From contig BJKQ01000001.1 in NCBI GenBank assembly GCA_006538405.1, positions 2,604,001 to 2,668,000 on the forward strand: a stretch of 64,000 nucleotides of DNA. The letters run 5' to 3'. Position 1 is the stretch's first letter, and every line of letters begins with the position of its first letter. Below are positions 1 to 10,813 of the stretch, piece by piece. This DNA comes from Hansfordia pulvinata (lineage: Eukaryota; Ascomycota; Sordariomycetes; Xylariales). Below the pieces are notes generated by a model, which ran no database searches, was not told the DNA's origin, and saw only the letters and a list, made by a program, of their open reading frames with translations. The position numbers and the translations under genes were made by a program.

Positions 1-443
1 TAGTCATGCCACACCTGTTTTCGTACCATGTATTCATCAGCGTACCTTGAATTGCCAACCTGAAGCCTCGTTCGCCGCGAGTAAGCCGTCGAGTGCGAGC
101 ACAAGCCCATCCTACCTCCTTACTTCTTACAGTAATAGTAAGCCCTTGCCGTCGGAACTACGGGGTAAGTATTGCTCTGTCTGGACTGCGTTATTCCGCC
201 CAGTGACTCTGGGCTAAACAGCACTCTCAAGCTGGACCATCACAGATTCATCCATTTTCTGGGTGGAGTATGTACAATTATATTCTGGATGATGGTTCTA
301 TGTACGCTTTGCTGTTCTCAACAAACGAGTGGTCATTACCGCACTTGCTCGTCATGACTATAAACACAAACGCTTGCTTTCTGAGAGGTGGTGTCTACCT
401 TGCCAAATTAAAGACAGACTGGGGAAAGTGGGCTGGGCCAGAA
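1..443. other. Intergenic, downstream of the TAP-like hydrolase
   Basis: No coding region, RNA gene or repeat can be supported. This is 3' flank of the minus-strand hydrolase gene; the open frames are short and overlap on both strands without recognisable protein. Confidence 0.6.
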
Positions 444-2485
444 CTATTCCGAGCCGCCATCCGCAGCAGCGGCGGCGGCGGCGGCGGCGACAGAGGCCGC
501 GGCGTACTTGAACGGGCTCAGGTTGGGCTCGCAGATGGTGCCGGCCTCGGGCAGGTCGCCGTTGGAGAAAAAGTCGGAGATGGCCTGGTTGGTGCAGTTG
601 GAAGGCTGCCCAGTAGACAGGTGCTGTGGGGTCACGATGGGTCAGTACAGAGTACTACACGCATGTGTCGAGAGGGACTCAAAGTGTCAAGACGAGACTT
701 ACACCGTAGCCGTTGTGCTGGAGGACGACGCTGCCCTCGAAGCCGGAGCTCATGTTGTGCGCCGAGACGAGGGGCGTGACGGGGTCGTACGTGTTGCCGA
801 TGAAGAGGACGGGGTTCTTGGTCTTGACCTGGAAGTCGCCCTCGTAGCGCTCCTTGGCCTTGAACTGCCACAGCGCGGGGGCGAACTCCCACGTGCTGAT
901 GAACTGGTCGCCGAACCACTTGCTCTTGGTCGCCCACTCGTCGATGACGGGCCGCAGCTCCTCGAGCGTCGTCTCCGGGGCGATCTTGTCGCCGGAGCGG
1001 ATGGCGACGAGGGCGTACTCGGGCAGGACGGGCGACGACAGGGAGCCGGCGGCGGCGGCGATGACGGCCTTGTACGTCGGGGCCCGGCGCTCCTCGAACT
1101 CGGCCAGCATCTGCGCCGCGTCGATCCACTGCGCCGGGTTGTAGAGCCGGGAGAAGATCAGGTTCGTCGCCGTGTTGTAGCTGACAATGTCGGCGACCTC
1201 CTCCGCGACGACCAGCAGGGGGTTCTGCTTCAGGTCGGCGAAGATCTTCTCGGTGGCCGCGGCCAGCTCCTCGCTGGACCGGTTGCGGGCAAAGGGGCAG
1301 AGCAGCGGGTTCTTGGCGCAGTCGTCAAAGAAGCCCTGGAAGACGTCGTCGGCCGAGGTGATGGACTCGGTCTCACTGTTGGCCGGGGGTGGTTGTGTCA
1401 GCGGGGCGTTCTTTGTCGTTAAACCCACTGGGAACAGGACGGGATGGGACGGGGACGGGACGGGGCTGATAGACTGAGGGACTGAGGGACTTGGGAACTT
1501 ACTGCGCGTTCCAGTACTGGTGGGCGTTCATCACGCCGTCAAGCAGCACCTTGTCCATCCGGTCGGGGAACATGGCGGCCACAGTGGCTCCCATGGTGGT
1601 TCCGCCCGAGATTCCTATAAATGACACGAAAAAATTAGATCAGCATGTTTGTCCTCTTTCTTTCCTCTGATTTAACCGGCATCGCGGATGCTTACCCCAG
1701 TATCGCAGGAGCCCGTCATCCTCGAGGGCGTCGACAATCTGCATGATGTCGCGGGCCACAAAGGACATGCCGATCTTGTCGCCAATGTCCTTGAGGTTCT
1801 TGCCGCACGTCTCGGCGAGGTAGCTGTACTCGGCCCACGCGCGGCCGTCGGCCCCGTCGTACGAGTTGATCCTCTCGTTGCGCAGCAGCGTCGTGGCGGT
1901 CGCGATCTCCGTGTCGTTGGGGAAGCAGTCGAAGGTGAGGGTGTTGCCAGTGCCCCTGGGGTCCCAGCTGACGAGGTCATATTCGCCTCCAGTTTGTCTT
2001 GAGGGGAGGGAAGGGGAGCGGGCGGGTCAGCTTTATTTTCTCTCGATGCCACATTGCGCTCATGTCGTCGTTGACGGGTAAGAAAGAATGAAGAAGGAAG
2101 CAAAAAAGGGAAAAGGAAAAAGAAAAAAAAAAAACTTACGGGCCCATCTTGGGAATCTCGGCAACAAAGTTGTTCAGTCCATCGCCTCCGGGACCGCCAA
2201 AGTTGAAGAGGATGCTGCCCTTGGACGGCTGCTTCTCGGCGGCAACCTTGATGAGATCAAGGTCGATGGTCTCGGTCGAGTCCTTGTCCGAGTAGTCGAG
2301 CGGCACGGGCAGCTTGGCGCACTGAATCGGCAGCTTGGTCGTGTTGGCCGTCTTGAAGTCGCAGGGGCCCCATTGGACGTCCTTGGTGCGCTGGTGTAAG
2401 TTGCCCGTGGGGGTGTGGGTGTAGGGCTGGCGGTGGTGGCGCTGGCCAGGAGGGCCAGCGGCAGGGCGGCAGTTAGGAGGCCCAT
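444..2485 (-). CDS. Secreted alpha/beta hydrolase with TAP-like C-terminal domain (peptidase family S33 type)
   Basis: Five exons on the minus strand: 2485-2140, 1997-1696, 1614-1503, 1375-703, 623-444, all with GT..AG borders. The start gives a signal peptide (MGLLTAALPLALLASATTAS), so the enzyme is probably secreted. Landmarks are the oxyanion region FNFGGPGGDG, SWDPRGTGNT after the second exon junction, a nucleophile elbow WGISGGT (Ser219), the acid in GNTYDPVTP (Asp451) and the base in NGYGHLS (His479). This order and the C-terminal part match tripeptidyl/prolyl aminopeptidase-like hydrolases of family S33, which release N-terminal residues or peptides; the substrate here is unknown. The elbow has Gly after Ser where Tyr is more usual. 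The signal peptide and mature protein are one frame apart: the G run at 2409-2413 (C on the coding strand) is one base short. With that base the model is 537 aa and divides evenly into codons. A real inactivating frameshift is the alternative. Confidence 0.85.
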
Positions 2486-5267
2486 CGTCGCGGTTGTGGC
2501 TGGTTGGGGTGATTAATAATTATAAGAAATGAATAGGAAGTATTCGGAGTGGGAGTGATAGGATGACGATGCGTCAAGCCCCAAAGACACTATTGCTACT
2601 CTGTGAGGAAAGTGTGTGAGCGATGAGGGTATATCCAGAATACACAGAGCGAGAGAGCGGCGTCGGCCGCCCCTTATTATAGATGGCTGACTTGAAGCCT
2701 CCCATCATGATGCTCATTTACACCCAACGTTCCAAGCAAAGAAAAGCCACAGCCACCCACGTCTGAATACGCGGATAGACAAGAGAGCCCCCCCTTGAGG
2801 CAGTGCACTAACAAGCCGTGGGCAAGATGTCATTTCGGACTACGGGGTAGACTAGAGGCTCAGCTGGCTGTCGCCAAGCCGTCCAGTGCGCAGCTGGGGC
2901 CCCGCGACTCGGGACAATGAGATCATCTCGCGGTGTGTGCCTGTGTTCGCTCGCACGCACGAGTCCCTGCTTGGGCGTGCCAGGGTGATCGACGAAGGCT
3001 CTCCATCGGCTCCGTGGCTCCGTGGCCGACCACTGCTGCAGCAACGCAGCAACGACATGGCGCAGCCCGTCAGTGCCCGGCAAGCTGGAGCTGAAGCTGG
3101 TGCTCGTAGCTGGAGTGGCTGGCACAGCTGGCAAGGCGAGCGAGACCGGGGCTCTGCCGATCGCGGCCCACGCCTGCCAGGGCCACGGGGCGCCAGAGCA
3201 TCGCCGGCGGGGGCTGAGCAGCGGGGCCGTGGCTTCGATTGGCTGCGTATTCCCGCGTATCTGTCTGCTGGGAATACGCGTATTCGGAGCTGCGCTAACA
3301 CTGCCTAACAATAATTTATAGTAGAAGAAGAAGAGTTGGTGGCTGCCGGCCAGGGCCAAGACTTGGCAAGAATTAGAGGCTCACCGCACTCACAGCCATC
3401 CCGCCTGCTAGCTCTCCCGAAATGACCCCGCGAACGCATGATGACGAGCCGGCATGGTTTACGATCATTTGCTTTTTTATTTATTGTACGAGTAGGAGTC
3501 TCAAAGGGTCTGCTTGACAACGAGTGCTACCACAAGCAATGGAGGCTTTATAGGTACCTCATGCACTGCGTACAGTCCGGTATTGTAAGACTCAGAGTAC
3601 TGTGATAATCACACGCAACTGATTTCATGTAGTTAGAGCGTTCTTTTAAGAAAAGCTTGAGAAGTAGAGAGAAAGAAAGAAGAATAATGACTTTGATCAA
3701 GCAGAGCTTGCAACACCAAAACCTGCAATGCCATAGAACTCAGCCCATCTCAGCCGTGTCAGCATGCGCTCGCCCGCCAAGCCGAGCTCCATTGGGGGCC
3801 ACGTTCGGCTGCAGATTCCTCTCCACGATCTTGTTACTCGTAGGTCCGGTTGAGGTAAGCGGCGCCAGAACTCGCCCAATTCAGAAGAGCCGTCTCATGA
3901 GCTGCATACGAGTAGTACGAGTCCTCACTCGTCCCCGCCACCTTTCTTCACACGGGGACTCACTACTATTGAGGTATGCGTACCTTATGTAAGTAGTCAG
4001 CAGTACATGTATAGGGAAGCGGTGGTCAGCCGGCAGCGCGAGGGGCTGCCTCTGAATCTGCAAGTGAGGCTTCTGGGTTGCATGTGATGACGTTCGTGGC
4101 GTCGACAACGTCTGCCGCGCCGGGACCCGGCTGGATCAGCTCCACAAACCCCAGCCGGTCCCATTAAGGCCATTCCGACGATGGCCTCAATGACGACCCT
4201 CGTTGGCCTGGAGTCGGGCGAGGTTGGCTCGAGCCCGCCTGCGAGCATGTACCAGGCTGAGGACTCTTTTTTTTTTCTTTTTGTTCAGAGAAAAAAGACC
4301 TGCGAAGTTTCCCGATGGCCTTGCTGAATGCCCAATGGAAGCGTGCAATTGACTCCAACTTCACGGTGAACCCGCGAGCTCTGCTTATATGTAGGTACCT
4401 AAGTACATGTATGTTACGTCTACAACCCCTCGTCTCGCCTGAAAACACATAATGGAAGTCGCGGAGGTACGCTGCGATCCATTTCATTGTAGAGAGGGAT
4501 GCAGGGGCCCCTCTGCCCTTTAACCAAGAGGACTCATAGTACCCAGCGACGACCTGTGAGCCGCGATCAGGGCTCCTTGATGCGCGCACGTGGGGATCGC
4601 GCAGCCCAGACTGCGTCAAATCATAGAATGGTAAGTCAGTCGGGGATTACCGACTCCTGTCCAAGGTACGTACACGAGTGTCATGGATCCGTCTTGTCTT
4701 TGGTGAAGCAGGACTGGTAGGTACCGTTGCATGAATGGTGCATGCATGTTCGTGCGACGGCCGACACACGTGACACGGCCGAAGCCCAGGGCGGCGGATG
4801 CCTCAGGTACTCGTTCGAGCTCTTACATGGTAGAAATCAATTTACGCGGTCGGGGGAGACTCAGACTCGAGACGCGTCGGGACGCGACAGCGCGTCAAGC
4901 AGGCGCTGTGGCGTGGCAGGAGCGCTGCAGGGCACACGTTCTGGGGGGCACTAAGACCCCTCCTCCTCCTCCCTTTCTCCCCCGCCGCCCGTCGTTAATG
5001 CTGTCGGGTGCGGCTAGGCTGTCTTGGGCCACCCCAGCCCGCCATCTCGACTGGACTTTTCCCCCCTTTGCACCGCACCGCCCAACACCCCTACCGCCGC
5101 CCTCTCGCGATCCCACTTTGCGACGCCCTCTCCTCCTCGTCTAGCGTCACGTCCACCTCTACTGCGTTTCCGCGCCCCGAAGCGCCCCTAAACCCCAGCT
5201 CGCCCGCCCCTGCACCTCCATGTGATCCCGCCCTGGCCATCTTGTCCACCGCCCCTCTGCCAGCATC
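2486..5267. other. Intergenic between two divergently transcribed genes
   Basis: It separates the minus-strand hydrolase from plus-strand MCM6, so both promoters lie here. I see no supportable gene: open frames overlap on both strands and lack recognisable domains. A TATA-like stretch lies near 2669-2680 on the hydrolase side and an A/T run near 4266-4280. The last 300 bases before MCM6 are C-rich, as is usual for fungal 5' leaders. Confidence 0.6.
4872..4877. promoter_or_regulatory. Candidate MCB element (ACGCGT) upstream of MCM6
   Basis: ACGCGT, the MluI cell-cycle box bound by the MBF factor in yeasts, lies about 390 bases upstream of the MCM6 start, followed within 25 bases by GACGCGAC and GCGCGTC. 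MCM genes are MBF/E2F-type targets in yeasts. The motif is short and also occurs elsewhere in this GC-rich window, so the role is inferred. Confidence 0.35.
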
Positions 5268-8267
5268 ATGGCCACCTCTAGCGATGCCGGCTTCCTGACC
5301 TCGGACGGCCCCGCTGTCCGCCCCGGCCGCTCCAACACGCCCACCCAGCGCGGCGCCCGCGGCTCCTCGGCCCGCCCCCGCGGCCCCCCTCCGAGAGCCT
5401 CGCGGCCCCCAGCGACGATGAGGGCGAGGGCGAGGGCTTCGCCGACGACCAGATCCCCGGCAGCCGGCGCAAGCGCGACGCCACCGCCGTCCCTAAAGTC
5501 GAGGACCGCATCGGCACCACCGTCCAGGAGCACTTTGAGAACTTCATCGAGGAGTTCATCGAGGACCCCTCCTCCTCAGCCGCCGCCCCTCCCTCCAGTG
5601 CCGTCACCACCGACAGGTTCTACGTCGCCCAGATCCACAACATGCGCATCTGCCAGCTCTCGACCTTCTACGTCAACTACGAGCATGTTGCCTCCTACCA
5701 CCAGGGCGGCCTCGCCAACGCCATCAATTCGCAGTACTACCGCTTCCTCCCCTTCCTGACCGGCGCCCTCCATAACAAGATCGCCGAGCATGAGCCGGCC
5801 TACTTCCGCGAGCACCGCCAGGCCACCACCACTTCCAGCAACCAGTCCACCTCGGCCGCCAGCAACGTCGGCTCCGCCTCCCAGTCCGACACCAACGCCA
5901 CCAAGACGGCCAACCAGCAGACCGACAAGCTCTTCTCCATTGCCTTTTACAACCTTCCTCTGGTCTCCCGCGTCCGCAGCCTGCGCGCCCGCAACATCGG
6001 CCAGCTCCTGTCCATCTCGGGCACCGTCACCCGCACCTCCGAGGTCCGCCCCGAGCTGTCCCTCGCCACCTTCGTCTGCCAGGCCTGCCGCAACGTCGTC
6101 GAAAACGTCGAGCAGACCTTTCGCTACACAGAGCCCACCCAGTGCCCCAACCTGCAGTGTGGCAACCGTCTCGCGTGGCAGCTCGACATTCGCCGGAGCA
6201 CCTTTGTCGACTGGCAGAAGGTCCGCATTCAGGAGAACAGCTCCGAGATCCCCACCGGAAGCATGCCCCGTACAATGGACGTCATCATGCGCGGCGAAAT
6301 CGTAGACCGCGCCAAGGCCGGCGAGAAGTGCATCTTCACCGGTGCCCTGATCGTGGTCCCCGACGTCAGCCAGCTGGGTCTGCCTGGTGTCCGCCCTACC
6401 GCGGTTCGCGACGACCGCAATGCCGCCCGCAGTAACGACGTTGGTGGCAGCGGTGTCTCCGGCCTCAAGTCGCTCGGTGTCCGCGACCTGACGTACCGCC
6501 TGGCGTTCCTGGCCAACATGGTCACGCCCGACACCTCCACCCCTGGCTCCACAGCCACCCGCCAGGTCCACGACATTGTCAACTCCTTGACTTCGGCATC
6601 CGCCGACACCGTCGAGAGCGCCGAAGAGGCCCAGACTGCCGTCCTGAACTCCATGACTCCGAGTGAGATCGAAGAGCTCAGAGGCATGGTCCACGCGGAC
6701 CACATCTACTCGCGTCTCGTCAACTCTCTTGCGCCCATGGTCTACGGCCACGAGATTGTCAAGAAGGGCATCTTGCTGCAGCTCATGTCCGGTGTCCACA
6801 AGACAACCCCTGAGGGCATTGCGCTCCGTGGCGACCTGAACATTTGCGTTGTTGGCGACCCCTCGACATCCAAATCGCAGTTCTTGAAATACGTCTGCTC
6901 CTTTGCGCCCCGTTCCGTCTACACCTCCGGCAAAGCCTCGTCCGCTGCCGGTTTGACGGCCGCAGTGGTCAAGGACGAGGAGACCGGGGAGTTCACCATC
7001 GAAGCCGGTGCTCTTATGCTTGCCGATAACGGCATCTGTGCCATCGACGAGTTCGACAAGATGGACATTGCTGACCAGGTCGCCATTCACGAAGCCATGG
7101 AACAGCAAACCATCTCGATCGCCAAGGCGGGTATCCAGGCGACCCTGAACGCGCGCACGTCCATTCTGGCTGCCGCCAACCCCGTCGGTGGTCGTTACAA
7201 CCGCAAGACGTCCCTGCGTGCGAACATCAACATGAGCGCCCCCATCATGTCGCGTTTCGATCTGTTCTTTGTCATCCTGGACGAATGCAACGAATCTGTC
7301 GATCGCCACTTGGCAGAGCACATTGTGGGGATCCACGCGCTGCGCGATGCGGCCGTGCAGCCCGAGTTCAGTACCGAGTGTCTCCAGCGGTACATCCGTT
7401 TCGCTCGCACCTTCCAACCCGAGTTCTCCGACGAGGCCAAGGCGTACATTGTCGAGAAGTACAAGGAGCTGCGGGCAGATGACGCTCAGGGTGGCGTTGG
7501 CAAGAACAGTTACCGCATCACCGTCCGTCAGCTGGAGAGTTTGATCCGTCTGTCCGAAGCCATTGCCAAGGCCAATTGTGTCGACGAGATCACGACCGAA
7601 TTCGTCGACGAGGCGTCGAATCTGCTGCGCCAATCCATCATCTCGGTAGAACACGACGACGTGGAGATGGACGAAGATGAGCAGGACGACAGCCCCGAAG
7701 ACCCTGCCGCGCTGGTAGCAGCAGCAGATCGCGCCTCGGGGCGAGACCCTGAGGTTCGAGACGATGAAGGCGACGAGGCCATGGCTGATGGGGAAGAAGC
7801 TGCCACCGCGGCAAGCCAGCAGAGGAAGAAGACCGCCATTACCTACGAGAAGTACATTGCTATTGTCAACCTTTTGGTGTCCAGGGTCAACGACGACGAA
7901 GCCTCCGGTGCCGGAGAAGGTGTTGACGGCGAAGAGCTTGTCGAATGGTACCTTGAGCAGAAGGAGGAGGAGCTCGAAGGCGAAGAGGACTACCACCGCG
8001 AACAAGGCATCGCAAAGATGGTGTTGAAGAAGATGGTCAAGGTAAGTGCGATAACGCAGAGCATACCTGCCCCCTCCCCCCACCCCCATGCAGCAAATCC
8101 ACATGCGACGTGTCGAGCTAACTTGCCCACAGGACAATATTCTCATGGCAGTGCGCGGCGAGGGACTTGCTGAGGAGGAGGCCGCAGGGGCAGGGGCCGG
8201 CGGGCCGCCAGCTTCTCAGAAGGTGGTTTACGTGCTGCACCCTAACTGTGCCGTTGAAGAGGTCTAA
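5268..8267 (+). CDS. mcm6: DNA replication licensing factor MCM6 (MCM2-7 helicase subunit)
   Basis: Two exons, 5268-8041 and 8133-8267. The product is the Mcm6 ATPase of the hexameric replicative helicase, acting in the nucleus at origins and forks. Seen in order: N-terminal LTSDGPAVRPGR typical of fungal MCM6; a C4 zinc finger (CQAC...CPNLQC, about residues 270-300); the MCM6-typical WQKVRIQENSSEIPTGSMPR and GVRDLTYRLAFL; Walker A GDPSTSKSQF (about 530); Walker B AIDEFDKMD (about 588); arginine-finger box MSRFDLFF (about 661); an acidic linker; and a C-terminal winged-helix region. MCM6 rather than MCM4 or MCM7 is chosen from the two diagnostic strings. The N-terminal 39 codons are one frame off the rest: the C run at 5384-5389 is one base short. 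With it the product is 969 aa, normal for the family. The second exon encodes the conserved C terminus ending in VEEV. Confidence 0.95.
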
Positions 8268-8870
8268 TCACCGTCAATGCCGTCCCTGCATATGCACAGG
8301 CAGGCGGGTGGGAGTAGATCTTGGCGTTCAAAAGCGTGTCGCGTGTCTTACGCTCGAGTCAAGATATACCGGCAGAGGCGTTTGGGAGTCCTCTCGACAG
8401 GATCTGATGATGGGTTTCTTGTGGTGATGCGGGACGATGAGGAGGTGATTTCACGCGGTTTATGCCTGATGACGATCAAAGAAGACGAGCCCGGCAGCTA
8501 TTGGGCAGGCTGCGAGTGAGGGTATCAAGAACTTTTTGCAGGACCGTCTTTCGATACACAATACAGTAATGAAGTTCAGCGCTTCGGGGTGTTCCGCACT
8601 ACTAGTTAGCAGCTGAGAAAGATGTCTACGGGGATGTATACCGCTTCAAAAGTTACCCCTGCTGCGACGTGATCAGAATGAGAGATTGCCTTGGATATTC
8701 AGGGTTGAGCTTGATGCGCCTGCCATAACTGATCCAGCGCGCCTGTAAAGAGTCTGCGCTTCCGCCCTGCAGCCACGCGAGGGGCTCACCAATTCAATTA
8801 TACTATATATAACACAACAATAAAAACTGTTTCCATTCGCAACCTACTCAATCTGCCTAGCAGATAATAT
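8268..8870. other. Intergenic between MCM6 and tRNA-Cys
   Basis: It holds the MCM6 3' untranslated region and tRNA 5' flank. A TATA-like stretch (TATACTATATATAA, about 8800-8815) lies roughly 58 bases upstream of the tRNA, a usual place for TFIIIB-associated sequence. No gene is seen. Confidence 0.6.
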
Positions 8871-8963
8871 GGTCGAGTAGCTCAGCGGTAGAGCAGCGGA
8901 TTGCAGTTGCCATCCGATGGCGTTGTCCTCCGAAGGTCATGTGTTCAAATCACGTCTCGACCT
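8871..8963 (+). tRNA. tRNA-Cys (GCA) with a ~21-nt intron
   Basis: Acceptor strands GGTCGAG (8871-8877) and CTCGACC (8956-8962) pair perfectly, with T as discriminator. The D arm GCTC...GAGC, T arm ATGTG-TTCAAAT-CACGT and anticodon loop TTGCAG (GCA at 8903-8905) are clear. The intron is about 8907-8927, inserted after position 37 as in nuclear tRNAs; removing it leaves 72 nt. The outermost anticodon-stem pair looks like a G-A mismatch. A T4 tract at 8975-8978 is the likely Pol III terminator. Confidence 0.92.
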
Positions 8964-9543
8964 CGCACCATTTCTTTTGCATCGCACCGATGGTGTGAGG
9001 GTGTGTCTCACTCGGCCCCGCGTGCGACTTCAGTTTTTGGCGCCTGCTTTCTCTCTCCTTACTCCGCCAAGTAGAGAGCATGCCAGTAGGTCACAGTTAT
9101 ACCATCTCTTCGCAGATTGTATTTCATGCGGATGCTCGTCTGCCGTCGGTCAGACCGACGAGGCTGCTCACAGCATACCATCAGACTCGATTGTTTGGTC
9201 AATCATTGAGTAATCGAGTACCGCTCGTGCACGGTGGCAGTCGAGAAGGCTGGCTGAATCTTATTGTTTCAACCGTCTACCTACCGCATTTACTGGAACA
9301 GACAGACAATGGAGGGTATGGCGGCTGATCTGCACAAGCGAATTGTTTGAGGACGTTCGGTCACACGTGTCAAAGGAACTCTTTCAAGACATTGCCTGCC
9401 GATATACTGTTGATTGTCGAATGGACCTCGATGCTGATTCCCAATAATGGATAACAGTGGGAATGGAAGCCACGGCTATTTCTTGTAAGGTATAATAGGT
9501 TATAATAAGCGAGTGGTTTGTCATCAGCCGATAAACGGTCGAT
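8964..9543. other. Intergenic between the two tRNA genes
   Basis: Nothing supportable beyond the tRNA-Cys terminator tract at its left edge. Confidence 0.6.
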
Positions 9544-9628
9544 TCTCGATTGGTCTAGTGGTCAGGATATCCGCTTGTCAACACAAGCACTATCGCGGAT
9601 GGCCGGGGTTCGATTCCCCGATCGAGAG
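9544..9628 (+). tRNA. tRNA-Asp (GTC) with a 13-nt intron
   Basis: Acceptor strands TCTCGAT (9544-9550) and ATCGAGA (9621-9627) pair, with G as discriminator. The anticodon stem TCCGC/GCGGA encloses TTGTCA, giving anticodon GTC. The intron of about 13 nt follows position 37; removing it leaves 72 nt. The T arm has the canonical GGTTCGATTCC box B. A T4 tract at 9637-9640 should terminate Pol III. Confidence 0.94.
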
Positions 9629-10648
9629 CGTCTTTCTTTTGCCATTCTTGTCACGGAGCGAGCGGCCTTTTGGACAATGGCCGTTCACGGCCCGGATTTT
9701 TTCTTGGGTCTCTTAGTTTTGTTGGTGTCGCTTTCCCTGCAAGGCGGGTCTGTTGACTATTTCATACGACAGGGATAGCTCCATGTCTGACAGTTGTGCA
9801 GTTCGTTTCCAACGTCACACAGCGAGCGCCAAGGCGCCTGTCAGTCACATGCCGGCCAACGCAGGTCAACGGGCCAAATCTCTTCTGCGGGAAGGAGAAA
9901 AGGCCCGACGCGGTGCGCGCCAACCGCCTGCGGTCTCCCGTTCAAGCATCGACCCGGCGGTCGGGTGGAACGTGAAAGCGGATTTCCGGCATGAGAAGCC
10001 ATGGGAACACAGGCTAGGGACGTTTCTTGGTGAAGCTTCAATTGGTTTTGTCTGTATTGCCAGCAATACGGAGTTGAGTACATGCTAAAGGGGGCATTCC
10101 TTGTCTAACGCATCGGTCCTCGAGCACCCTGGATGCATTATCCCATTGCCTGCCTGACTTGAGCGTCCTCAAAGTCGAGAGACAATGGGAAAAGGGGGCC
10201 GGGCGAGAATTGGTAACGAGGACAAGGAGATGCTGAGTGCCCAACACGGAAGAACAAACGGCAGAGGGAGAGAAAAAAACAAGCATGTCCGCTGCACGAC
10301 CCGACCCCACCCTTCTCCTCCCAGCCATCCCCCCCTTTCCTCGTAGAGAGCTTGCGCTGCTGTCACCCGCTCCGAGCAACGGGGTGCACCATCACTCACA
10401 GGAGTCGCGGGTCACTATGCCGTGGCAAGGTCTACCCGCCCCTAACCTTCCACCAAAGACTTTGTCCTCCTCTTGCAGTCCTCCACGGGATAATTTCACG
10501 TCGAAATCGATAGAGAAGAAGGGAAAAAAAAAAAAGAGAGAAGAATCCGACAAGCCATCCAACTCCCAGCTTTGAGAATACGCAGCGGGAAGGGGCTGCG
10601 ATGAAAAGACGCCAAGCAGATAACAAGAGGCGGCGACCCCGCCTATTC
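9629..10648. other. Intergenic between tRNA-Asp and a small gene
   Basis: No conserved coding region or RNA is recognisable; A-rich runs lie near 10500-10540. It includes 3' flank of the minus-strand small gene. Confidence 0.55.
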
Positions 10649-10813
10649 TTATTTGCCAGAACCCCCTCCGCTGCCGCCGCTGCCGCTGCCGCTGCCGCCG
10701 CTGCCGCCCTGGCTGGTGTCGCTGCCGGAGGAGCTCGACTCCTTGGGCGGATCGTTCTGACCCACGCCGGCGGCCTGCACAATGCCGGCCGTGACGTAGA
10801 ATCCGGACATCAT
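10649..10813 (-). CDS. Small hypothetical protein with Gly/Ser-rich tail (54 aa)
   Basis: A single-exon frame on the minus strand starts at tandem ATGs (MMSGFYVTAGIVQAAG), continues with GQNDPPKESSSS and ends in a Gly-Ser repeat closing with Lys. The frame stays open upstream to 11062, but that part is a Ser/Pro-rich, leader-like stretch without protein character, so I place the start at 10813. I do not recognise the family and assign no function. The clean N terminus followed by a low-complexity tail suggests a real short protein; the alternative is a chance frame within a transcript leader. Confidence 0.45.
   Translation of the reverse strand: MMSGFYVTAGIVQAAGVGQNDPPKESSSSGSDTSQGGSGGSGSGSGGSGGGSGK

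Noticed and set aside
5576..8146. An 856-codon open frame antisense to MCM6
   Set aside because: It mirrors the MCM6 coding sequence; GC-rich codon use avoids the codons that would read as antisense stops. Its protein is compositionally odd and has no family features.
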